Of a DNA stretch of 64,000 nt, positions 39,364 to 48,090 are shown piece after piece. The position numbers and the translations under genes were made by a program. This DNA comes from Crossiella sp. SN42 (GTDB lineage: Bacteria > Actinomycetota > Actinomycetes > Mycobacteriales > Pseudonocardiaceae): positions 124,001 through 188,000 of the forward strand of contig NZ_JAMHIV010000020.1 of assembly GCF_023897065.1 (NCBI RefSeq), written 5' to 3'. Positions within the stretch are counted from its first letter, which is position 1; each line of letters begins with the position of its first letter. The notes beneath the pieces were generated by a model. That model worked only from the letters and a program-made list of their open reading frames with translations, was not told where the DNA came from and ran no database searches.

Positions 39364-40062
39364 GTGAGCGACGCGCCCCTGGCGGACCTGACGGCCGACC
39401 GCGAGCTGCTGGGTCGCAGCTCCACGGCCGAGCGGGTCGCGGGCATCCTGCGGGACCGGATCATCGCCGGGTTCTTCCATCCCGGTGAACGGCTGTCCGA
39501 GGAGGCCATCGGCCAGGCGCTCGGCGTCTCCCGCAACACCCTGCGCGAGGCCTTCCGCCTGCTCTCCCACGAACGCCTGCTCTCCCACCAGCTCAACCGC
39601 GGCGTCTTCGTGCGCACCCTGTCGGTGGCCGACGTGGTGGACCTCTACCGGGTCCGCCGGGTGGTGGAGTCCGCGGGCGTGCGCAACCTGCCCAACGCCC
39701 CGGAAGGCGGCCTGACCGCGTTGCGCGAGGCCGTCGCCGAGGCCGACCGCGCGGCCACCGACCGCCGCTGGCGCGATGTGGGCACCGCGAACATGCGTTT
39801 CCACCAGGCGATCGTGGCCCTGGCCGACAGTGGCCGCCTGGACGAGCTGATGCGCCAGCTGCTGGCCGAGCTGCGCCTGGTCTTCCTGGTGATGAACGAC
39901 CCCAAGGCCTTCCACGTGCCGTTCATGGCGGGCAACCGGGACATCCTGGAGCTGCTGGAAAAGGGCGAGGCCGACCGCGCCGAAGCGCTGCTGGTGTCCT
40001 ATTTGGACGAAGCGGAGCAGACCCTGGTGCGCGCCTACGCCCCGCTGGTCCCCGGCCCCTGA
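39364..40062 (+). CDS. GntR/FadR-family (FCD) transcriptional regulator
   Basis: A 232-residue protein from GTG 39364 with GGAGG five bases upstream. The winged HTH is residues ~20-85 (ERVAGILRDRIIAGFFHPGERLSEEAIGQALGVSRNTLREAFRLLSHERLLSH in pieces), the FCD domain follows with RRVVESAGVRNL, ANMRFHQAIVALADSGRLDELMRQLLAEL and a metal-site His in NRDILELLEKGEADRAEALL-type helices. FCD regulators bind small organic acids. It is divergent from pxpB, so control of 5-oxoproline use is the likely role. It ends 15 bp before the convergent STAND-like gene. Confidence 0.9.
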   Translation: MSDAPLADLTADRELLGRSSTAERVAGILRDRIIAGFFHPGERLSEEAIGQALGVSRNTLREAFRLLSHERLLSHQLNRGVFVRTLSVADVVDLYRVRRVVESAGVRNLPNAPEGGLTALREAVAEADRAATDRRWRDVGTANMRFHQAIVALADSGRLDELMRQLLAELRLVFLVMNDPKAFHVPFMAGNRDILELLEKGEADRAEALLVSYLDEAEQTLVRAYAPLVPGP

Positions 40063-40077
40063 GTGAGCACCCGCTGA

Positions 40078-43000
40078 TCAGGTCAGCGCCCGCACGAACG
40101 CCGAGCGCAACCGGTTGCCGTCGGCGATCACCTGCTGCACCACCACCTGCTTGCTCCGCGGATCCGCGCCCCGGCGCAGCAACTCCGGATCGGCCTGCCC
40201 GAAGTCCACCGGCCCGGTGACCCCGCGGAACAGGTTCGGCCCCGTGGTGGCGCGCAAGGCCGCGTACAGCTTGGCGCGGTCCGGCAGGTTGTGTTCGGTC
40301 CTGGCGCGTTCGATCGCGGTGAGCAACAGGTTCACCGCGTCGAAGGCCAGCATCACGTGGCCGTTGGGGCCGGAGCGGAAGGCCTGCGCGGCCTCGCCCT
40401 GTTCCTTCTGCGCGTCGGCGTGCTGGGTGAAGAACTGCTCGGCCTCACTGGGCGGGTTGCCGCCGGTGATCCGCCGCCAGCCGTCCTCGGTGGGGCCCAG
40501 CGTGGTGAAGTACAGTCGTCCGTCCACAAAGGACACCCGGCGGGGGCGCTGCTGCTCGTTGCCTGCCAGGTCGGCGTAGCCGGCGGTCTCCAGCTGGGAC
40601 AGGTCGTCCGCGCCCAGCACCACGGTGTCCCGGTCGCAGTCGGACTCGTCCAGCTTCTCCATCAGGGTGGGCAGCTCGTTGGCGCGGCCGGAGTAGATCA
40701 GCAGCGGGGTGCGTCGGCGCTGGGCGGCCAGCTCGCACATCTCCTTGACCCTGGTGGCCAGCACGTTGCCGGTGTTGCTCTTGCCCGCCTCATACGGCTG
40801 CTCGACCGGCTCGCCCAGCCCGCTGCGGCGGCGCAGCAGCTCCTGCAGGTAGTCGTCCTTGAGGTCGGCGCTGTAGCGGTCGTTCGGGTCGTGCAGCAGG
40901 AACGGCTGGCGGGTGCGCAGCCGGGGCTCGGTGGTGGCGAAGGTGATCGCGGCCTCGGCCTGCCGCTTGTTCGGCGGCGCGATCCGGAAGAAGAAGTCCT
41001 TGCCGGTGAAGGCGTTCCCGGTCGGCGCGGAGGCCACCATCGGGATGCCCTGCCAGTGGCCGATGGCCGAACCGAGGATCTCCGCGGCCCGGATGGTGGA
41101 GTCCCTGGTCTGGCCCATGCCGCTGACCCCGACCACGGTCGGGTCGCTGTCCACCAGGGACTGGATCTTCTCCGCGGTGTGCTGGGCGAACTCGGAGTTG
41201 CCGCCGAAGTTGGCCAGCACCAAGCGAAGCAGGAAGGGCGGCTTGATGGTGGGGGTGTTGAACCGGTTCCAGGCGCGCTGGGCCAGGTAGGCCCCGCGCA
41301 GCTCGTTGACCCCCGCCGACAGGTCCCGGCGCGGGACCTCGTTGGCAGAGCTCAACATCGAGGCCACCACGATGGTCAGGTAGGGCCGCCGCCGGTCGTC
41401 GGTGCTGGGCCGGTCGGCCTCCCGGCGCACCTGCGCGTTCTGCTCGGCGACCAGGCGGCTCAGCTCGGCCACCTCGATGTCGTCGGGCAGGGTCTCGTTG
41501 GCGTTGTGCATGAAGTTGCCGATGCCGTCGGTGACCCCGTAGCACTCGCCCTGCGCGGACTTGGTCAGCATCAGGCTCGGGTCGAACACCGAGTCCAGCA
41601 CCCGGCCCGGCGCGAAGACCCCGTCCCGGTCGCAGTGCACCAGCTGGTGCCGCAGGTAGATCCCGCCGTAGCCGAGCAGCAGCACCGCCACCGCGGCCAC
41701 CGCGCTGCGCCGCAGCGTGTGCGGCGGCGGCCACACCGTCGGATACGGGTGGCGGTCCTCGCCGGCGCTGTAGGGAGGCAGCGCCGGCCCGGGCTCGGCG
41801 ATGGAGTTGTCCTCGGCCAGCCGGACCTGGTTGCGGTAGAACGACATCTGGTCGGCCACCGCGGGCTGACCGGCGGCGTCGAGGTTGCGGTAGGCGCGCA
41901 GCACGTCGTCGAAGAGCTCCGCGCTGCGCCGCACCGTGGAGGTGTTGGAGCGCAGCTTCCACACCGCGATCAGCAGCTCCTCCACCCGCCGCACCCGGGG
42001 CCAGTTCAACCGGCTGCGCAGCTGACGGCTGTGCCGCCAGCCCGGCGCCTCCGCGATCACCTCCAGGTCGGCCACCCACCGGCTGTCGCCCCTGGTCAGC
42101 CGGGAGGACAGGTGGCTGGCCACCACGTGCGTGTCGCCGAGGGCCAGCGCGTGGTAGAGCCGGTCGCCCTGGCGGCCCAGCATCGTGTAGTGGTTGCGCA
42201 GCTCGCGGTGCACGTGCTCGTACGGGTACTCCGCGCCCGCGCCGTGCGCGAGCAGCTGCGCGCCGAGCAGGTCGCGCAGCAGCGGGTGCAGCACGATCCA
42301 CCGGCCGTCGGCGCTGCGGTCGGCGAAGCTGTAGGTGGACAGCCTGCCCCAGATCTCCTCGGCGTCGCGGTCCGGCACCAGCCGCTGGATGGTGGCCAGG
42401 TCGAGCCTGCGCGGCGCGGCCAGCCGGGTCAGCAGCCTGCGGGTCTGCGCCCGCTCGGGCAGGTCGGAGCCGCGGAAGCGTTGCAGGAAGCGGACCAGCA
42501 GGTAGTCGCCGACCTTCTCATCCGGTTCGGCGGCGGCCTCCTCGCGCGGCACCCGCTGGGCGAAGACCGTGCGCACCGAGGGGATCACCCGGTCCCGCCG
42601 GTAGAGCCGGTCCATCACCTGGGTGGCCAGCCGGACCGCCAGCGGATGGCCCTTGGTCACCTCGTGCAGCTCGGCCACCAGCGCGGCGGAGCGGACCGTG
42701 GAGTCCCGGCTGCGGTTCCACTCGTGCAGGAACTGCCGGGTCTGGGCCAGGGTGAACGGCCGCAGCCGCACCGGCAGCACCGCGGCGGCGGCCGGGCCGT
42801 GGTTGGCCCGCGCCTGCTCGAAGCGCTGCCGCCAGCCGTGGTAGCGGGCGTGCGCGGCATCGGCCGGATCGAGGTCGTCGCTCTCCGGCGGCGGGATGTC
42901 CTGCTGGTCCGGGGTGGCCTGCTTGGTGGCCACCACCAGCAGCGGCACCTCCGGGTTGCGCAGCTTGGCCTCGGCGAGCAGCTCCAGCAGGTCGCTGACC

Positions 43001-43872
43001 GGCGGCTCGGGCGTGGTGCGGCCGGGCGGGAACAGGTTGACCTCGAAGGGGGACAACAGGTCCGCGCCGTCGAGCAGCAGCACGCAGTTGACCCGGCGCC
43101 GCCGCCTGCGGTGGCCCTTGTAGGCGCCGTCCAGATCGGCCAGGAAGGCGGCCACCAGCAGCCGGTCCACCACCAGCCGGTCCCGGCGTTCCTCGCTGCG
43201 CAGCAGGTGCCAGATCTGGGCGATGACCTCGTCCACCTTGCAGCCCTTGGCCAGTCCGAGCACGCCCTCCCCGGCCACCTTCTCGTACCAGCGCCAGGTG
43301 GCGGCGAACCGGCGCGGCGCGAGCAGCCAGCGGATCCGCGAGGGGGCCACCACGGCCAGCGTGGTCAGCCAGCCCAGCAGCGGCCTGGCCAGCCGGGTCA
43401 GCCAGTGCGGGGCGGGCGCGGACTCGGCGATCGAGCCGACCACGTCGGCGATCCGGGGCAGGCCGGTGAGCCGGTGCGCGAGCAGCTGGCGGGCCCTGCG
43501 GTGCGGGTCGCCGTCCTCCTCCGGCTCGGCCGCGGTGCTCTGGGCCAGCCGCAGCAGCTCGTAGCGGGGCAGCCGCATCCGTCCGAAGTGGACGTTCTGG
43601 TAGCGCCGGAGCTGCCCGAACACCGCGTCCAGCACGTCCCGGCAGGACTTGGAGCCGGTCTCGTCCAGGTCCACCCGCGCCAGCGGCACGTCCGGCCGGC
43701 AACGGCGCTCCAGGTGGTCCAGCAGCGTGGTCTTGCCGCTGCCGCCGGGCCCGTAGGCGACCACCAGCGGGAGCGGCCGCCGGGCCTTGCGGTCGATCAG
43801 CGAGGCCAGCAACGCGGCCGTGCTGTCCCGCCCCACCAGGCCGAGGTCAGGCTCCAACGCCACCAGTGACAC
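40078..43872 (-). CDS. STAND-like P-loop ATPase fused through one membrane helix to an extracytoplasmic type-1 periplasmic-binding domain
   Basis: A 1264-residue protein from GTG 43872 (GGGGGT upstream). Residues ~1-420 form a P-loop NTPase: VVAYGPGGSGKTTLLDHL (Walker A 41-48), CVLLLDGADLL (Walker B ~263-273), LLVVATKQ (sensor strand) and TKGHPLAVRLA (406-416, the GxPLA motif of NACHT/NB-ARC STANDs). Residues ~420-700 are helical with a winged-helix-like part (LHPLLRDLLGAQLL). One membrane helix lies at ~722-740. Residues ~745-1264 are a Leu/Ile/Val-type binding domain (TVVGVSGMGQTRDSTIRAAEIL, GIPMVASAPTGNAFTG, FFFRIAPPNKRQAEAAITF, LLHDPNDRYSADL). Topology would be N-in, C-out: an outside ligand sensor coupled to a cytoplasmic switch. 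Neighbours do not reveal the output. Confidence 0.8.
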   Translation of the reverse strand: MSLVALEPDLGLVGRDSTAALLASLIDRKARRPLPLVVAYGPGGSGKTTLLDHLERRCRPDVPLARVDLDETGSKSCRDVLDAVFGQLRRYQNVHFGRMRLPRYELLRLAQSTAAEPEEDGDPHRRARQLLAHRLTGLPRIADVVGSIAESAPAPHWLTRLARPLLGWLTTLAVVAPSRIRWLLAPRRFAATWRWYEKVAGEGVLGLAKGCKVDEVIAQIWHLLRSEERRDRLVVDRLLVAAFLADLDGAYKGHRRRRRRVNCVLLLDGADLLSPFEVNLFPPGRTTPEPPVSDLLELLAEAKLRNPEVPLLVVATKQATPDQQDIPPPESDDLDPADAAHARYHGWRQRFEQARANHGPAAAAVLPVRLRPFTLAQTRQFLHEWNRSRDSTVRSAALVAELHEVTKGHPLAVRLATQVMDRLYRRDRVIPSVRTVFAQRVPREEAAAEPDEKVGDYLLVRFLQRFRGSDLPERAQTRRLLTRLAAPRRLDLATIQRLVPDRDAEEIWGRLSTYSFADRSADGRWIVLHPLLRDLLGAQLLAHGAGAEYPYEHVHRELRNHYTMLGRQGDRLYHALALGDTHVVASHLSSRLTRGDSRWVADLEVIAEAPGWRHSRQLRSRLNWPRVRRVEELLIAVWKLRSNTSTVRRSAELFDDVLRAYRNLDAAGQPAVADQMSFYRNQVRLAEDNSIAEPGPALPPYSAGEDRHPYPTVWPPPHTLRRSAVAAVAVLLLGYGGIYLRHQLVHCDRDGVFAPGRVLDSVFDPSLMLTKSAQGECYGVTDGIGNFMHNANETLPDDIEVAELSRLVAEQNAQVRREADRPSTDDRRRPYLTIVVASMLSSANEVPRRDLSAGVNELRGAYLAQRAWNRFNTPTIKPPFLLRLVLANFGGNSEFAQHTAEKIQSLVDSDPTVVGVSGMGQTRDSTIRAAEILGSAIGHWQGIPMVASAPTGNAFTGKDFFFRIAPPNKRQAEAAITFATTEPRLRTRQPFLLHDPNDRYSADLKDDYLQELLRRRSGLGEPVEQPYEAGKSNTGNVLATRVKEMCELAAQRRRTPLLIYSGRANELPTLMEKLDESDCDRDTVVLGADDLSQLETAGYADLAGNEQQRPRRVSFVDGRLYFTTLGPTEDGWRRITGGNPPSEAEQFFTQHADAQKEQGEAAQAFRSGPNGHVMLAFDAVNLLLTAIERARTEHNLPDRAKLYAALRATTGPNLFRGVTGPVDFGQADPELLRRGADPRSKQVVVQQVIADGNRLRSAFVRALT

Positions 43873-43980
43873 CCCCAGGAAGTCCTGCGCGGAAAGTGAC
43901 CGCGTGGCCTACCACAGTAGTCAGCGTCCCTGACACCCGAGCGAGGTTGGTCGGATGCCCGCTGCCCGAAAGGGAGGACC

Positions 43981-44832
43981 TTGACCGGATCCGCCGTTCG
44001 AGTGGCTTCCGCCTGGCACCGTCATCGCATGGGAAGCGTCGCCGTTCTCGACTGCGCCGCGGGGGAGTGGACCAGCGCCGACCCCCTGCCGTCCCCCCGT
44101 GCCTGGTGGGGCCATTCCGACGGGCTGCTCCGGCTGCCCGGCGGCGGGATCGTGGCCATCGGCGGCGAGGACGCCCGCCGCGGCGCCCGCGCCGAGGTCT
44201 ACCGGTTCGACGAGGTCGACGGTGGCTGGACCGAGCTGGCGCCGCTGGCCACCGCGCGCCGCCGCAACTCCGCCACCGTGCTGGCCGACGGCCGGATCCT
44301 GGTCGCGGGCGGGCTCACCGGGCCGAGGGAGTACCCGGCGCTGGGCCTGGCCACCGCGGAGCTCTACGACCCGGCCACCGGGGCGTGGACACCGGCCGGG
44401 ACCATGGCCGAACCGCGGTTCTTCCACCACGCCACCCTGCTGCCCGACGGCCGGGTGCTGCTGGCCGGCGGCAGCACCACCCGCGCGGGCGGCTACACCG
44501 CGTTGCAGACGGCCGAGCTGTACGACCCGGACCGCGGGCTGTGGACCAGGACCGAGCACTACGACGCCGAGGCCGGCCCGCGCATCCTGGCCCAGGCCAG
44601 GGAGGTCGGCCGCACCGGCGACCGCGCGCTGGCCAGGGCCGACGGCAGCGTGCTGGTGGCCGGGACCGGGCGCAAGGCGACGCTGCGGGTGGACCGCGCG
44701 CACTTCGGGCTGGCCGAGCTGGCCGACGGCCGGGTGCTGGTCACCGGCGGGGTGCGCGCGGCGGCAGGCGAGGCGGTCCCGGGGTCCTACCCGCTGACCG
44801 CCGCGACCGAGCTGTTCCGTTTCCCGGGCTGA
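43981..44832 (+). CDS. Kelch-repeat beta-propeller protein
   Basis: A protein of 283 residues if started at TTG 43981 (GGGAGG three bases upstream) or 267 from ATG 44029. Kelch blades are clear: LPSPRAWWGHSDGLLRLPGGGIVAIGGE, TARRRNSATVLADGRILVAGGLT, ATAELYDPATGAWTPAGTM, RFFHHATLLPDGRVLLAGGST, TAELYDPDRGLWTRTEHY and RADGSVLVAGTGRKATLRV. The GG doublet and the Y/W spacing are typical. No signal peptide. It is divergent from the STAND-like gene (108-bp gap) and ends in a strong terminator. Binding partner unknown. Confidence 0.82.
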   Translation: MTGSAVRVASAWHRHRMGSVAVLDCAAGEWTSADPLPSPRAWWGHSDGLLRLPGGGIVAIGGEDARRGARAEVYRFDEVDGGWTELAPLATARRRNSATVLADGRILVAGGLTGPREYPALGLATAELYDPATGAWTPAGTMAEPRFFHHATLLPDGRVLLAGGSTTRAGGYTALQTAELYDPDRGLWTRTEHYDAEAGPRILAQAREVGRTGDRALARADGSVLVAGTGRKATLRVDRAHFGLAELADGRVLVTGGVRAAAGEAVPGSYPLTAATELFRFPG

Positions 44833-44888
44833 CCGGTGCTGGGGCGGCGGCGGTCCCGTCTCCGTCGCCGCCCCCGCCTCACCGGTCA
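44830..44888. terminator. Long bidirectional terminator between kelch and LPMO genes
   Basis: An outer 9-bp stem TGACCGGTG (44830-44838)/CACCGGTCA (44880-44888) encloses an inner 13-bp stem GGGGCGGCGGCGG (44841-44853)/CCGTCGCCGCCCC (44862-44874, one mismatch). The outer arms include the stop region of both convergent genes. Confidence 0.8.
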
Positions 44889-45404
44889 GCTCACCTGCAG
44901 GTCGACACAGTTGTAGAAGGCCATCGCGGTGTCGTAGATGTTCCAGATGGCCAGCACCTTCTGGCGGCCCGAGTGGTTGCCCAGGTTCACGTTGTGCGAG
45001 ACCGTGGCCCCCGGGGTGGCGCCGTTGTCGTTGAACGTGGCGACCTTGGTGCCGCCGACGTAGTACTCCCAGGTGGAAGTGCGGTGCCGGGCGGTCAGCC
45101 GCCAGTTGAAGGTGACGTTGCGGCCCACCGAGGTGGCCCGCCAGCCCTTGCTGTCGTTGTTCAGCTCGGCGAAGCGGCCCACGTTGCCGTGGCAGTTGCG
45201 CAGCCCCTTGGGGCCCTCCACGCTCTGCGGCTCGTACTTGATGTCACCACAGGAGACCGTGCCCGCGGCGCACTGCGCCTGACGGCTCGGCGGGTTGGAG
45301 ATGTAGCCGTGCGCGCTCGCCTCCGTGGCCGGCAGGGCGACCAACATGGCAGGCACCATGCCGATACCGGCGGCGGCCGCGACGAGCTTGCTTTTCACGC
45401 TCAT
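44886..45404 (-). CDS. Lytic polysaccharide monooxygenase, AA10 (chitin/cellulose-active)
   Basis: A 172-residue secreted protein from ATG 45404 (AAGGAG). The signal peptide ends ...ATEASA, so the mature protein starts with His32, the first ligand of the copper histidine brace; His107 (WRLTARHRTSTWEYY) is the second. HGYISNPPSRQAQC, CGDIKYEPQSVEGPKGL and NHSGRQKVLAIWNIYDTAMAFYNCVDLQ are standard AA10 segments. It has no carbohydrate-binding module. Together with the DasR site upstream this argues for chitin oxidation under N-acetylglucosamine control. A terminator separates it from the kelch gene. Confidence 0.95.
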   Translation of the reverse strand: MSVKSKLVAAAAGIGMVPAMLVALPATEASAHGYISNPPSRQAQCAAGTVSCGDIKYEPQSVEGPKGLRNCHGNVGRFAELNNDSKGWRATSVGRNVTFNWRLTARHRTSTWEYYVGGTKVATFNDNGATPGATVSHNVNLGNHSGRQKVLAIWNIYDTAMAFYNCVDLQVS

Positions 45405-45506
45405 GTCTCTCCTTCACAGGGTGGAGGCGACAGAACGGCAGATTCCGGTTGTCGGTCCCGCGAGGACCGTGGCGGCGGCGAAGTGGAATCAACGTTCGCC
45501 AAAGTG

Positions 45507-45518
45507 TGGTCTAGACCA
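45507..45518. promoter_or_regulatory. DasR-type 'dre' operator upstream of the LPMO gene
   Basis: TGGTCTAGACCA is the perfect core palindrome of DasR responsive elements; it extends to GTGGTCTAGACCAC (45506-45519). It lies about 105 bp upstream of the LPMO start. A larger dyad surrounds it: AACGTTCGCCAA (45491-45502) and TTGGCAAACGTT (45527-45538) match with one mismatch. The DasR consensus is known from Streptomyces; its use in this organism is inferred. Confidence 0.85.
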
Positions 45519-45589
45519 CGTCCATCTTGGCAAACGTTGGGATACGCCGGAATACGACAAACGGGTGAGAAGGCGGTGACTCGGCGTGG

Positions 45590-46294
45590 TTAGTTTGTTT
45601 CCAAAGTCCGGCCGTCCGGCCCTACCCGGATCTCCTCGGCGCCACCGGCCAGCGCGTCCAGCATCCGGTCCACCACGTACTGCGGATCCGCGCCCCGGCC
45701 GATCCGGTTGGGCCGTCTGCCAGCGGCGGCGCGCTCGCCCATGCCGGTGTCCACGTGCGGCAACTTGGCGTCCAGCACGGTGATCCCGCGCGGCCGCTGC
45801 TCCTCGCGCACCGCGGCCAGCCAGGCCGAGAGCGCGGCCTTGCTCGCGGAGTAGGTGGCCAGCTCCGCGGCCGGCCGGTCGGACTCCACGCCGGTGATCG
45901 CCGCGATCGCCGAACCCCGGTGCAGCACCGGCAAGGCGGTGCGCAGGATGGCGATCGGCGCCAGGGTGTTGACCGCGAAGAGCTGTTCGGAGACCACGTC
46001 GTGGGTGTTCTCCGCGGTGCCGAAGGCCACGATGCCCGAGCACACCACCACGCCCTGGAGCCCGCCGAGCACCTGGTGGGCATCGCGCACCAGCCAGGGG
46101 CAGCCCTCCACGTCGTAGGCGTCGAAGCGCTTGTACTGGCAGCCGCCGAGCTCGCGGGCCAGCGCGATGAGTTTTCGGCGGTCACGTCCGGCCAGCGCGA
46201 GCTTCGCGCCCCGATCCGCCAGCCCACGGCTGACCCGGCCACCGAGGACACCGGTGGCACCCACCACGAGAATCCGCGCCCCGCTCAGCTCCAT
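45590..46294 (-). CDS. Short-chain dehydrogenase/reductase
   Basis: A 234-residue SDR from ATG 46294. The cofactor motif is LVVGATGVLGGRVSRGLADRGAKLALAGRDRRKL (TGxxGxxG variant with G-A-T-G-V-L-G-G, Arg after the second strand suggesting NADPH). The active site has Ser/Thr in AITGVESDRP and Y-xxx-K in TYSASKAALSAWL. LDAKLPHVDTGMGERA replaces the usual PGxxxT. Substrate unknown. It lies 71 bp upstream of the DasR site region and is divergent from the dGTPase gene; an in-frame upstream start at 46405 would extend into the divergent promoter and is not favoured. Confidence 0.87.
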   Translation of the reverse strand: MELSGARILVVGATGVLGGRVSRGLADRGAKLALAGRDRRKLIALARELGGCQYKRFDAYDVEGCPWLVRDAHQVLGGLQGVVVCSGIVAFGTAENTHDVVSEQLFAVNTLAPIAILRTALPVLHRGSAIAAITGVESDRPAAELATYSASKAALSAWLAAVREEQRPRGITVLDAKLPHVDTGMGERAAAGRRPNRIGRGADPQYVVDRMLDALAGGAEEIRVGPDGRTLETN

Positions 46295-46425
46295 AGATCG
46301 AGAATCCGCCAAGAATTGACGAAATACCAGGTCTGCAAGGCTGTTCGACCCGGTGAGCCCAGTCCGATCAGCCGCTGCGCCCATACGGCGGGGCGAACCG
46401 GCCACCGAGCGTCTACCGTCGTCGC

Positions 46426-48000
46426 ATGCACGATCACGCCACCGACGCGCGAGCGCTCCGCCGCTCCGGGGACTCCGGGGCCGTCGCGGTGCCGCTGGAC
46501 CTGGCCGCCAGCCCGTTCCGGGTGGACCGGGACCGGGTCGCGGCCAGCCCGTTCTTCGCCAGGCTCGGCGGCGTCACCCAGGTGATCAGCCCCTCCGGCT
46601 CCGGGCTGCTGGTGCACAACCGGCTCACGCACAGCATCAAGGTGGCCCAGGTGGCCCGCGCGATCGCCGAACGCCTGCGCCGCAACCCCTTCCACGCCGA
46701 CCTGGTGGACAAGCTGGGCGGCTGCGACCCGGACGTGGTGGAGGCCGCCGCGCTCGCCCACGACCTCGGTCACCCGCCGTTCGGGCACCTCGGCGAGCAG
46801 GTGCTGGACCGGCTGGCCCGGCACCGCCTCGGCCTGCCGGACGGCTTCGAGGGCAACGCGCAGTCCTTCCGCATCGTCACCACCACCGACGTGCGCGGCC
46901 CCGCCGCGGTCGGCCTTGACCTGACCGTGGCGGTGCGCGCGGCGATGCTGAAGTACCCGTGGACCCGCCTGTCCCACCCCGATCCGCACCCGCGCACCAT
47001 GGCCCAGCCGCCGCGCGGCGCGGGCGAGCCCTCGGACGCGCCGGGCACCGGATCGGCCAAGTTCTCCGTCTACGTCTCCGAGATCGACGACATGCTGCAA
47101 GCCCGGCTGCCCTTCCAGGGCCGCATCCCGGACTGGCAGCAGACCGTCGAGGCCTCGGTGATGGACACCGCCGACGACATCGCCTACGCCATCCACGACC
47201 TGGAGGACTTCCACCGGGTCGGCGTCCTGCAGCACGCCACGGTCGCCGCCGAGCTGGACGTCTGGCAGCGGGAGTGCGTGGAGCTGGCCGGGCTGAGCCG
47301 CCCCGACCTCCAGGCCCAGTCCCGCAGGCCGGGCCGGTCCCTGGAGCTGCTGCGCCGCCGCCTGCACCTCAAGGACGGCTGGGTGGTCGACGACGAGGCC
47401 TTCGCCGCCGCGGTGGCCAGGGTGCGCAGGGACCTGGTGGACGGGCTGCTCTCCACCCCGTTCGACGGTTCGGTGGAGGCCGAGCAGCTGGTCGCGGACT
47501 TCTCCGCGCGCTGGACCGCCCGGCTGGTCGAGGGCGTCACCATGCTCGCCGAACCCAGCACCCGCACCGCGCACGTGGCCCTGGCGGCCGACCAGTGGCA
47601 CGAGGTGCAGGTGCTCAAGTTCGTGCACCACCGCTTCGTGCTGGGCCGCCCGGACCTGGCACTGCACCAGCGCGGCCAGGCCCGGCTGCTGACCTCGCTG
47701 GTGGAGGCCCTCGACCAGTGGCTCAGCGACCGCTACGAGCGCTCCCGGCTGCCCAGGCGGCTCAACGACCTGGTGGAGCTGGCCCAGGAGGAGTACACCA
47801 CCCTGGCGAAGACCCGGCCGCAGGTGCTGGCCGGGGCCACCGGTGAGCTGCCGGAGGGCCGGGACTCGTTGCGGCGGCTGGCCCGCGGCCGCGCGGTGGT
47901 GGACTTCGTCGCCTCGCTGACCGACTCGCAGGCGGTGGCCATGCTGGAGGCGCTCTCCGGCCGCACCGGGCAGCTGTGGACCGACGCTTTTGTGCTGTAG
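46426..48000 (+). CDS. dgt: dGTPase-family HD-domain dNTP triphosphohydrolase
   Basis: A 524-residue protein from ATG 46426. LLVHNRLTHSIKVAQVARAIAERL gives the first His (H69) and AAALAHDLGHPPFGHLGE the HD pair (112-113); GFEGNAQSFRIVTT is the dGTPase-specific segment, and MDTADDIAYAIHDLEDF supplies the last metal Asp. It hydrolyses dNTPs to nucleosides plus tripolyphosphate, controlling dNTP pools and, in some bacteria, phage replication. Isolated gene here, divergent from an SDR; its role in housekeeping versus defence cannot be told. Confidence 0.93.
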   Translation: MHDHATDARALRRSGDSGAVAVPLDLAASPFRVDRDRVAASPFFARLGGVTQVISPSGSGLLVHNRLTHSIKVAQVARAIAERLRRNPFHADLVDKLGGCDPDVVEAAALAHDLGHPPFGHLGEQVLDRLARHRLGLPDGFEGNAQSFRIVTTTDVRGPAAVGLDLTVAVRAAMLKYPWTRLSHPDPHPRTMAQPPRGAGEPSDAPGTGSAKFSVYVSEIDDMLQARLPFQGRIPDWQQTVEASVMDTADDIAYAIHDLEDFHRVGVLQHATVAAELDVWQRECVELAGLSRPDLQAQSRRPGRSLELLRRRLHLKDGWVVDDEAFAAAVARVRRDLVDGLLSTPFDGSVEAEQLVADFSARWTARLVEGVTMLAEPSTRTAHVALAADQWHEVQVLKFVHHRFVLGRPDLALHQRGQARLLTSLVEALDQWLSDRYERSRLPRRLNDLVELAQEEYTTLAKTRPQVLAGATGELPEGRDSLRRLARGRAVVDFVASLTDSQAVAMLEALSGRTGQLWTDAFVL

Positions 48001-48090
48001 CGGGCCTATTCGGCGCGTCCGCAGACCGAGTACCGCTTGCCGCTGACCGCGGCGACCGTGCAGCGGTCTTGACCATGCCGGCCTGCCGCG

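Noticed and set aside
40291-43869. Very long plus-strand open frame (1192 codons) opposite the STAND-like gene
   Set aside because: Composition (Val/Gly/Gln/Arg/His-rich) is that of an antisense shadow. The minus-strand frame carries Walker, STAND and binding-protein motifs.
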